NCBI GenBank assembly: GCA_031428675.1
Contig: JANOYC010000183.1
Location: 1 to 12,895, forward strand
Origin: JANOYC01 sp031428675
Lineage (GTDB): Bacteria > Actinomycetota > Actinomycetes > Actinomycetales > Microbacteriaceae
DNA length: 12,895 nt
Reading direction: 5' to 3'
Position numbers and translations under genes: made by a program
Shown here: piece after piece, positions 1 through 7,500 of the stretch
Layout: every line of letters begins with the position of its first letter
How positions within the stretch are numbered: position 1 is the stretch's first letter
The notes under the pieces: model-generated
Seen by the model: the letters and a program-made list of their open reading frames with translations, nothing else
Databases searched by the model: none
What the model was told of the DNA's origin: nothing

Positions 1-24
1 AGGCCGAGCGCTGCGCGCGACGTG

Positions 25-1254
25 CTACTTGATCTGTTCGAAGATGCTGAAGACCGGCATGTAGAGCGCCACGATCATTCCACCGATGACAAGACCGATG
101 ATGCCGATCATGAGCGGTTCGATGAGCGCGGTGAGCGACTCAGCCGTTGACTGCACTTCCTCTTCGTAGAAATCAGCGACCTTGGTCAGCATGATCTCGA
201 GCGAACCCGAGTCCTCGCCAACCGCAATCATTTGGGTAACCATGTTGGGAAAGATTGGCTCGAGCGCGAGCGGCGCAGCGATCGATTTACCCGTTCGCAC
301 CGATTCCTGCACCTTGCGGAGCGCTTCCTCGATGACCCAGTTTCCGGATGTCTCCCCCACGATTGCGAGCGCCTGCAGAATCGGCACCCCGGCGCCCATC
401 ATCGTCGAGAAGTTGCGGGTGAACCGCGCAATCGCGACCTTGGCGAACAGTCCGCCGAACACCGGGATCTTGAGTTTCAGGGTGTCCGCGACGCTGCGGA
501 CGGCGTCGGTGTGCGCGTTGCGCTTCCACCACACCTTGAACGAGATGATGCCGACAACGAGCACCGGAACGATCCAGGCCATGTTCTCCGACAATACGAC
601 GAGGATCTGCGTCGGCACCGGAAGGTTGCCGCCGAAGCCGTCGAACATTGCCTTGAATACCGGCACGATGAAGATGAGCATCGCGATGACGGCGATGAAC
701 GCCATTCCGAGCACGGCGATCGGGTAGGTCATCGCCGACTTGATCGTCGCACGAAGCTTCACGTCGGACTCGAAGTTCTTCGCGATCGACTCGAGCGACT
801 TGTCGAGGAAGCCGCCCGCTTCACCCGCCTTGACGAGGTGGATCATCAGGCGAGGGAAAACCAGCGGATGCTTCGCAAAGCCGTCAGACAGCGACAGACC
901 GCTTTCAACATCCGATCGAATCTCGCCCAACGTCTCGGCAAGCTTCTTGTTCTCCGTTTGGTCTGCGAGGATCGTCAGGGTGCGCAAGAGCGACAAGCCC
1001 GACGCCATCATCGTCGCCATCTGGCGGGCCATGATCGCGAGGTCTTTGAGGCCAACGCCCTTGTCGAACATCGACAGGTTGATTTCGCGGTTGAGCCCGG
1101 TTCCCCCGGAGCTCTCTGAGATATTGATCGGCGCGACGCCCATCGTGCGAAGACGGGAGACGACCGCGGCCTCTGTGGCTGCGTCGACGCGACCCTTGAC
1201 GACCTTGCCGCCAGCGTCGCGTGCCGTGTAGGCGTAGGTCTTCGTGGCAGCCAT
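25..1254 (-). CDS. pilC: Type IV pilus inner-membrane platform protein PilC (T2SSF family)
   Basis: PilC is the polytopic membrane protein on which the PilB and PilT ATPases act to add or remove pilin subunits at the base of a type IV pilus. The 409 residues match the usual family length. They contain two T2SSF repeats (about 70-193 and 273-396), each followed by hydrophobic membrane segments near 177-200, 216-240 and 377-402. The paired motifs HLVKAGEAGG (139-148) and MIAVGEDSGS (342-351) mark the duplicated domain. The N-terminus (YAYTARDAGGKVVKGRVDA) is typical of PilC/GspF. The ATG shares one base with the pilT stop (TGATG) and has the Shine-Dalgarno sequence GGAGGGA six bases upstream, so the two genes are probably translationally coupled. 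The stop is TAG at 25-27. GspF of a type II secretion system is the alternative name, but the adjacent PilT makes a pilus the better call. Confidence 0.93.
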   Translation of the reverse strand: MAATKTYAYTARDAGGKVVKGRVDAATEAAVVSRLRTMGVAPINISESSGGTGLNREINLSMFDKGVGLKDLAIMARQMATMMASGLSLLRTLTILADQTENKKLAETLGEIRSDVESGLSLSDGFAKHPLVFPRLMIHLVKAGEAGGFLDKSLESIAKNFESDVKLRATIKSAMTYPIAVLGMAFIAVIAMLIFIVPVFKAMFDGFGGNLPVPTQILVVLSENMAWIVPVLVVGIISFKVWWKRNAHTDAVRSVADTLKLKIPVFGGLFAKVAIARFTRNFSTMMGAGVPILQALAIVGETSGNWVIEEALRKVQESVRTGKSIAAPLALEPIFPNMVTQMIAVGEDSGSLEIMLTKVADFYEEEVQSTAESLTALIEPLMIGIIGLVIGGMIVALYMPVFSIFEQIK

Positions 1255-2579
1255 CAGTGATCCCTCCGAGCGGCGAAGCTGCGGTTGTCGGCAAGGCTCG
1301 GCCCGTCGGATTCGGCACGGCGAACGAGTTGCTTGAGTGTCTCCTCGTCTTGTGCCTTCTCGATGGCGGCCTTGATGGTGATCGTGCCATCGTTGACGAG
1401 TTCGGCGAGGTGCTGATCCATCGTGTGCATGCCCATGTCGCGTCCCGCTTGCATGGCAGACGAAAGCTGGTAGGTCTTGCCCTCACGAATGAGGTTGGCG
1501 ATGGCCGGCGTGGTGAACATGACTTCGGTGGCAACCGCGCGGCCGCGGCCGGAGGCCTTCTTCACGAGCGTTTGACAGACGACACCCTGAAGGGTTGCCG
1601 CGAGTTGGGCGCGGACCTGGCCCTGTTGGTGTGGCTCGAAGACGTCGATGACCCGGTCGACCGTCTGCGCCGCGCTTTGCGTGTGCAGGGTGGCAAACAC
1701 GAGGTGGCCGGTTTCCGCAGCGGTCAATGCAACCGAGATCGTCTCCAAGTCACGGAGCTCGCCGATGAGGATGACGTCGGGGTCCTGGCGCAGCACATGC
1801 TTCAAGGCACTCGCGAAGCTCTTCGTGTCGTTACCGACTTCGCGCTGGTTCACCACAGATTTCTTGTTCTCGTGCATGAACTCGATGGGGTCTTCCACGG
1901 TCACGATGTGATCGGCGCGAGTGCGGTTGACCATGTCGATGAGCCCGGCGAGGGTCGTCGACTTTCCGGATCCCGTTGGTCCCGTCACGAGAACGAGTCC
2001 ACGCGGCAGGCCAGCGAAGCGCGACAGCGTCTCGGGAACACCGAGTTCGCTGAGCTGCTTGATCTCGGTCGGAATCAGACGAAGGGCGGCGCCCATGATG
2101 CCGCGCTGCTGGTAGATGTTCACGCGGAAGCGGGATTCGGCAGAGAGCGTGTAGGCGAAGTCGAGCTCGAGTTCGCGCTCAAAGATCATTCGCTGTTCCG
2201 CGGTCATGATGCTGTGCAGAGCACCGACGACCTTCTCCGCGTCCCACGGCTGCTGGTCAGCCATCGGCTGCAGTCCACCGTGCAGGCGGATCATCGGCTT
2301 CGACTTCACGGTGATGTGAAGGTCGGATGCGCCAATCTCGACAACGTGTTCCATGGCCGTGAGCAGATCCTCATCAGCGATCGGTCGCTTCTTGCGCCCC
2401 GGACGGAACGAGTCGAGGTCAGCGGTAACGTCGTGGTTGGGCGTGATGATGGCCGACACGTCGAGCGTGGGCTGCGGGCGCCCGGATGGCGGTGGTGCGT
2501 CGTACCACACACCGTTGCGCGTGGCACCGGTGGTCGTGTCAGTCAGCGGGATGTCCCAGACCGGATAATCCTCGTTCAT
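1254..2579 (-). CDS. pilT: Type IV pilus retraction ATPase PilT
   Basis: PilT is a hexameric cytoplasmic ATPase that powers pilus disassembly and retraction (twitching, DNA uptake). The 441-residue protein shows ASDLHIT (84-90), Walker A GPTGSGKS (200-207), an Asp box VTVEDPIEF (226-234), an atypical Walker B ILIGELRD with Glu274, and a His box GHLVFATLHT (291-300). The motif AIANLIREGKTYQL (359-372) matches the AIRNLIREGK signature that separates PilT from PilB. It lacks the zinc tetracysteine of PilB. The ATPase core begins near residue 68, so there is an extra polar, Pro/Thr-rich N-terminal stretch compared with canonical PilT of about 345 residues. The ATG at 2579 has AAGGGGA six bases upstream, which supports translation of the extension. 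It lies 64 bases after pilB and overlaps pilC by one base. PilU is a less likely alternative. Confidence 0.93.
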   Translation of the reverse strand: MNEDYPVWDIPLTDTTTGATRNGVWYDAPPPSGRPQPTLDVSAIITPNHDVTADLDSFRPGRKKRPIADEDLLTAMEHVVEIGASDLHITVKSKPMIRLHGGLQPMADQQPWDAEKVVGALHSIMTAEQRMIFERELELDFAYTLSAESRFRVNIYQQRGIMGAALRLIPTEIKQLSELGVPETLSRFAGLPRGLVLVTGPTGSGKSTTLAGLIDMVNRTRADHIVTVEDPIEFMHENKKSVVNQREVGNDTKSFASALKHVLRQDPDVILIGELRDLETISVALTAAETGHLVFATLHTQSAAQTVDRVIDVFEPHQQGQVRAQLAATLQGVVCQTLVKKASGRGRAVATEVMFTTPAIANLIREGKTYQLSSAMQAGRDMGMHTMDQHLAELVNDGTITIKAAIEKAQDEETLKQLVRRAESDGPSLADNRSFAARRDH

Positions 2580-2643
2580 GCTGTGTCCCCTTGTCTCGCA
2601 TTAGAAGTAGTCGCGCCGCCGTGCTCCCCCGCACGTTCAGTCA

Positions 2644-4308
2644 TCACGCCACCACTCGCAGGATTTCTTCGATGCTGGTCTTGCCCAGCTTGGCCTTCAT
2701 CCAACCGTCCACTTTCAAAGGAAGCATGCCTTGCTCGACCGCGACGCGTGTTATGTCGGCGCTGGATGCACGTGCCACGGCGAGGCGCTCGATCTCCTCG
2801 GTCACGAGCATGACTTCGTGCAGGGCGAGTCGACCGCGGTAGCCGGTGTTAGAGCAGGTCGAGCAGCCGACCGGGCGGTAAAGCTCCGGAATCTCGTCTT
2901 CCTTCGGGTCGAAGCCGACGCGAAGTCCGAGTACGTGCTCCTCCGTCGGACGGAAGGGCTCCTTGCATCGGTCGCAGAGCCTTCGGGCGAGGCGCTGGGC
3001 CACCACACAATCGAGCGCGGATCCGACGAGGAAGGGCTCGATGCCCATCTCGGTCAGACGAGTCACGGCACTCGGTGCGTCGTTGGTGTGCAGCGTCGAC
3101 ATCACAAGGTGGCCGGTGAGCGATGCTTCGATCGCGATCTGAGCCGTCTCGTGGTCTCGGATCTCACCGAGCAGAACGACGTCGGGGTCGGATCGAAGGA
3201 TTGACCGCAGTGCGCTGGCGAAGGTGAGGCCGGCCTTGACATTGACCTGCACCTGGTTGATGCCGGCCATCCGGTATTCCACCGGGTCTTCGACGGTGAT
3301 GACGTTCACCTCGGGACGCGACACCTCGTTGAGTGTGGTGTAAAGCGTGGTCGACTTTCCGGAACCGGTGGGTCCCGTGACAAGGATCATGCCGTAGGGC
3401 TTCGTATACGAGCTGCGGTATGCCTCGGCGTTGCGGTCGAGCAGGCCCAGCTCGTTGATGCTGACCTTCGTGCTCGAGTTGTCGAGCACGCGCATGACGA
3501 CCTTCTCACCGTAGACGGTGGGCAGAGTCGCCACGCGAAGGTCGATCTTGCGACCTCCGTGGTTGACCGAGAGCCGGCCGTCCTGCGGTTTGCGACGCTC
3601 GGCGATGTCGATGTCGCTCATGATCTTGAGGCGAGAAATGACGCCGTTCTGGATTGCCTTGGGCGCAGTCTGCATCTCGTGCAACACACCGTCGATGCGG
3701 TAGCGAACGCGGATATCGTGCTCGGCCGGCTCGATGTGAATGTCTGAAGCGTGGTCTTGGATGCCTTGGCTGATCAGCAGGTTCACGAAACGCACAATCG
3801 GCGCGTCGTCTTCGAACACGTCGTTGGACGAGGACTCCTGCTGTTCGCTCTCGCCTTCGAGCACGCTCGTGAGGTCGTTGAGTTCGCCGTCGGCGCGGTG
3901 GAACTTGTCGATCGCGGTGAGCAGATCGCCCTTCTCGGCAACGACGATTTTGAGTTGCATGCGAGCCGCAGCGCGAATGTCGTCGAGTGCGAGCACGTCG
4001 CCCGGGTCGGAAACGGCGACTGTCAGCGTGCTGCCGGCGATGCCAATCGGCAGCACCGTGTGGCGCCGACACAGCACCGCGGGCACGGCGAGAACCGCCG
4101 TGCGGTCGACCGGATAGTCGATGAGTTCGATGAAGGGCAGCCCGGCTTGGGCCGCGCGAGCTGATGCCAGTTGTGCCGGCGTGAGCACTCCTTCCTCCAG
4201 AAGCGCGAGCACCGCTTTTTCCTCCTTGCCACGGGACACGCTGAGTTCATCGAGTCGCTCAATGGGCACAACGCCGCGCAAGATCAGGATTTCGGTGAGG
4301 GATGCCAT
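2644..4308 (-). CDS. pilB: Type IV pilus extension ATPase PilB (GspE family)
   Basis: PilB is the hexameric ATPase that drives pilin polymerisation through PilC. The protein is 554 residues from the ATG at 4308. It has an N-terminal MshEN/T2SSE_N-like domain (about 1-140), an acidic Ser/Gln-rich linker (about 141-165), ASDIHIEP (187-194), Walker A GPTGSGKS (312-319), an Asp box TVEDPVEY (338-345), Walker B VVLLGEIRD with Glu382, a His box LVMSTLHTND, and a zinc tetracysteine C445-x2-C448 and C482-x2-C485. An upstream in-frame GTG at 4320 would add four residues, but the GAGGAG Shine-Dalgarno sequence overlaps that codon and is placed for the ATG. Two consecutive stops (TGATGA) end the gene. 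It is the first gene of the pil cluster, after its own leader and the rpoC terminator. GspE is the alternative, and neighbouring pilT favours PilB. Confidence 0.93.
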   Translation of the reverse strand: MASLTEILILRGVVPIERLDELSVSRGKEEKAVLALLEEGVLTPAQLASARAAQAGLPFIELIDYPVDRTAVLAVPAVLCRRHTVLPIGIAGSTLTVAVSDPGDVLALDDIRAAARMQLKIVVAEKGDLLTAIDKFHRADGELNDLTSVLEGESEQQESSSNDVFEDDAPIVRFVNLLISQGIQDHASDIHIEPAEHDIRVRYRIDGVLHEMQTAPKAIQNGVISRLKIMSDIDIAERRKPQDGRLSVNHGGRKIDLRVATLPTVYGEKVVMRVLDNSSTKVSINELGLLDRNAEAYRSSYTKPYGMILVTGPTGSGKSTTLYTTLNEVSRPEVNVITVEDPVEYRMAGINQVQVNVKAGLTFASALRSILRSDPDVVLLGEIRDHETAQIAIEASLTGHLVMSTLHTNDAPSAVTRLTEMGIEPFLVGSALDCVVAQRLARRLCDRCKEPFRPTEEHVLGLRVGFDPKEDEIPELYRPVGCSTCSNTGYRGRLALHEVMLVTEEIERLAVARASSADITRVAVEQGMLPLKVDGWMKAKLGKTSIEEILRVVA

Positions 4309-4312
4309 GGGT

Positions 4313-4318
4313 CTCCTC
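4313..4318 (-). promoter_or_regulatory. Shine-Dalgarno site of pilB (decides the start)
   Basis: GAGGAG on the minus strand lies four bases before the ATG at 4308. It overlaps the upstream in-frame GTG at 4320-4318, and nothing resembling a ribosome-binding site precedes that GTG. This fixes the ATG as the likely start of pilB. Confidence 0.7.
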
Positions 4319-4326
4319 ACTGGAAT

Positions 4327-4355
4327 GGATGCCTACTCCCCCTGAATGGGCATCC
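4327..4355 (-). promoter_or_regulatory. Inverted repeat / stem-loop in the pilB leader
   Basis: Perfect 7-bp arms GGATGCC and GGCATCC are separated by 15 bases. The repeat lies 18 to 46 bases upstream of the pilB ATG, just before the Shine-Dalgarno sequence. No U-tract follows, so it is not an intrinsic terminator. If the TATTAA box at 4361-4366 is the -10 element, transcription would start close to the first arm and the pilB mRNA would begin with this hairpin. It could equally be a protein-binding operator overlapping the start site. The arms are seen directly; the function is inferred. Confidence 0.45.
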
Positions 4356-4360
4356 GGTGA

Positions 4361-4366
4361 TTAATA
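4361..4366 (-). promoter_or_regulatory. Possible -10 element for pilB
   Basis: TATTAA on the minus strand is the most AT-rich -10-like hexamer between the rpoC terminator and pilB. No good -35 lies at 16-18 bases. A TTGACT is present, but only nine bases upstream, which is too close for a SigA promoter. The promoter may need an activator or use another sigma factor, or this box may be wrong. Confidence 0.3.
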
Positions 4367-4451
4367 CCGTGCAGGAGTCAAGCTATCCCAGCCGCAGGCA
4401 CCCATACAGTCCCGCAATAGGGGGGCGCCGGGTCGGCCGAATGGCGGACAG

Positions 4452-4476
4452 CTGTACCCCACGGTCTCTGTACCCC
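4452..4476. repeat. Two 9-bp direct repeats (CTGTACCCC) 16 bp apart
   Basis: CTGTACCCC occurs at 4452-4460 and 4468-4476 on the plus strand (GGGGTACAG on the transcribed minus strand). The 16-bp period puts the copies about one and a half helical turns apart, about 85-110 bp upstream of the TATTAA box. It may be a tandem binding site upstream of pilB, or chance in GC-rich DNA. Confidence 0.35.
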
Positions 4477-4518
4477 GCCGACCGCTGCCGCCCCGGGAAC
4501 CCGAAATCTCACAACCCG

Positions 4519-4563
4519 AAAAAGCGAAACGGCGCCAGAAGTCCGTGACTCCTGACGCCGTTT
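4519..4563 (-). terminator. Intrinsic terminator of rpoBC
   Basis: On the minus strand the arms at 4527-4543 and 4547-4563 form a 17-bp stem with two G-U pairs and a three-base ACG loop. The outer part of the stem is AAACGGCG pairing with CGCCGTTT. A run of five Ts follows after a short CGC. It starts 27 bases beyond the rpoC stop codon. A small GCGC-TTCG-GCGC tetraloop hairpin lies between the stop and this stem (4572-4583). This is a textbook Rho-independent terminator and separates rpoBC from the pil operon. Confidence 0.88.
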
Positions 4564-4589
4564 CAGCGGAAGCGCCGAAGCGCCACCGT

Positions 4590-7500
4590 TTAGCTGTAGC
4601 TACCCGGGGAATAGTCGTCTGACGAGAAGCTGTCGAAGTCGACGAACGAGAGATCACCCTCGCTGAAGGCAGCGTCATCGGTGAAGATCCGGTTGGGGTA
4701 CCGCTCGGCTTTCGCCTCGTCGGTGGCCTCAACAGTTACGTCGCGGTACTTGGCAAGCCCAGTACCGGCCGGGATCAGCTTTCCGATGATGACGTTCTCC
4801 TTGAGGCCGACGAGCGGGTCGCTCTTGCCCTCCATCGCCGCTTGCGTCAGAACGCGCGTGGTCTCCTGGAAGGAGGCCGCGCTCAGCCATGACTCGGTTG
4901 CAAGGCTCGCCTTGGTGATACCCATGACCTCCTGACGCGCCGAGGCGGTCTTGCGACCCTCGGTAAGCGCCGAGCGGTTGAGCTCGTTGTAGCGGGACCG
5001 GTCGACGAGTTCTCCAGGGAGAAGGTCGGTGTCGCCATGTTCGACGACGGTGACCTTGCGGAGCATCTGGCGCACGATGACCTCGATGTGCTTGTCGTGG
5101 ATCGGCACACCCTGCGAACGGTAGACGCCCTGCACGCCGTCGACGAGGTGCAACTGCACCGCGCGCACACCCTTGACGCGAAGAACTTCCTTCGGGTCGA
5201 GGTTTCCGACGTGCAGTTGCGTTCCGAGCTCGACGTGCTGGCCGTCTTCGACGAGAAGCGTCGCGCGGCGGAGCACCGGGTAGGCGATTGGCTCGTCACC
5301 GTTGTCGGGCGTGAGGATCACCTTGCGCGAGCGGTCGGTATCTTCGATCGTGATGCGACCGGCGGCCTCGGCAATCGGGCTTGCACCCTTGGGGGTGCGC
5401 GCCTCGAACAGCTCGGTGACACGCGGCAGACCCTGGGTGATGTCATCTGCGGATGCGACACCACCGGTGTGGAAGGTACGCATCGTGAGCTGGGTTCCCG
5501 GCTCACCGATCGACTGCGCCGCGATGATGCCAACGGCCTCACCGATGTCGACGAGCTTTCCGGTCGCGAGCGAACGGCCGTAGCAGACCGCGCATACACC
5601 GACTGCAGACTCACACGTGAGCACCGAGCGCACCTTGATGCTCGAGACGTTCGCGGCGAGCAGCTTGTCGAGGAGCACGTCTCCAACATCGGAACCGGCT
5701 TCGGCGACAACAGTGCCCGAGGCGTCGACGGCGTCGGCAGCGAGGCTGCGCGCGTATACCGAGTTCTCGACGTTGCCATCGCGCACCCACTTGCCCGAAG
5801 CATCCTCGACGGCGATCGGCATGTCGAGACCGCGGCTGGTGCCACAGTCCTCTTCACGGATGATCACGTCTTGCGACACGTCAACGAGTCGACGCGTGAG
5901 GTACCCGGAGTCAGCGGTACGGAGCGCGGTGTCGGCAAGACCCTTACGGGCACCGTGGGTCGAGATGAAGTACTCGGCCACCGACAGACCCTCGCGGTAG
6001 CTCGCGATGATCGGGCGAGGGATAATCTCACCCTTCGGGTTCGACACGAGCCCACGCATACCGGCGATCTGGCGAACCTGCATCCAGTTACCGCGTGCTC
6101 CCGAGGAGACCATCCGGTTGATGTTGTTCGACGCGGGGAGGTTGTCCTCCATCGCACGGGCAACTTCGGCGGTGGCCTTGTTCCAGATTTCGATGAGCTC
6201 CTGGCGGCGCTCGGCCTCCGTGGTGAGACCCTTCTCGAACTGGGCCTGAACCTTTGCGGCCTGCTTCTCGTATCCACCGATGATCTCGCGCTTGTTCGGC
6301 GGGGTCAGGATGTCGGAAAGCGCGACGGTTACACCGGAGCGCGTGGCCCAGTAGAACCCGGCATCCTTGATGCGGTCAAGCGCAGCGGCGACCTCCACCT
6401 TGGGGTAGCGCTCTGCGAGGTCGTTGACGATCGCGGAGATCTGGCCCTTGTCGGCGACGGCCTCAACGTAGGGGTAGTCCGCCGGGAGCGCCTCGTTGAA
6501 CAGCGCGCGACCGAGGGTCGTCTCCTTGAGCTCGCTTTGGCCCTGCGTGAAACCGGCCGGGATCTCGTCTTCGTCGTACCAGACGTTGTCGAGACGGATG
6601 CGCACCTTGGCGTTGAGGTCGAGTGAGGCCTGGTCTTTCGCGAGGATGGCCTCGGCGATCGACGAGAATGCACGGCCCTCGCCAGCGACGCCTTCCTTGA
6701 GCGTGGTCAGGTGGTGCAGACCGATGATCATGTCCTGCGTAGGCAGGGTCACCGGGCGGCCGTCTGACGGCTTCAGGATGTTGTTCGAGGCGAGCATCAG
6801 AATGCGAGCCTCGGCCTGAGCCTCGACCGACAGCGGGAGGTGCACGGCCATCTGGTCACCGTCGAAGTCGGCATTGAACGCCGCGCAGACGAGCGGGTGG
6901 AGCTGGATGGCCTTACCCTCAACGAGCTGAGGCTCGAACGCCTGGATGCCCAGACGGTGCAGGGTTGGTGCGCGGTTGAGCAGCACCGGGCGTTCGCGGA
7001 TGATCTCCTCGAGCACGTCCCACACCTGCGGACGGCTGCGCTCGACCATGCGCTTGGCGCTCTTGATGTTCTGCGCGTGGCTCAGGTCGATGAGTCGCTT
7101 GATCACGAACGGCTTGAACAGCTCGAGAGCCATCTGCTTGGGCAGACCGCACTGGTGAAGCTTGAGCTGCGGTCCGACGATGATGACCGAACGGCCCGAG
7201 TAGTCGACGCGCTTACCGAGCAGGTTCTGGCGGAAACGACCCTGCTTTCCCTTGAGCATGTCGCTCAGGGACTTGAGGGCGCGGTTGCCAGTGCCGGTGA
7301 CAGGGCGACCCCGACGGCCGTTGTCGAACAGGGCGTCAACCGCTTCCTGCAGCATGCGCTTCTCGTTGTTCACGATGATCTCGGGGGCGCCGAGGTCGAG
7401 CAGGCGGCGGAGGCGGTTGTTGCGGTTGATAACCCGGCGATAGAGGTCGTTCAAGTCACTGGTCGCGAAGCGACCGCCATCGAGCTGCACCATCGGGCGA

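Noticed and set aside
1..24. Bases downstream of pilC as a possible terminator or gene end
   Set aside because: Only 24 GC-rich bases are visible, with no complete stem or U-tract and no frame that can be assigned.
2620..2635. CGTGC/GCACG hairpin between pilB and pilT as a terminator
   Set aside because: The stem is only five pairs with no U-tract, and pilT follows 40 bases later with its own ribosome site. It is more likely fortuitous or a minor processing element.
1221..2813. 530-codon plus-strand frame opposite pilT
   Set aside because: It covers well-supported minus-strand genes with all ATPase motifs intact, and its own translation shows no domain.
4309..4320. GTG at 4320 as the start of pilB, adding four residues
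   Set aside because: The GAGGAG Shine-Dalgarno sequence overlaps this GTG and is spaced for the ATG at 4308, and no ribosome site precedes the GTG.
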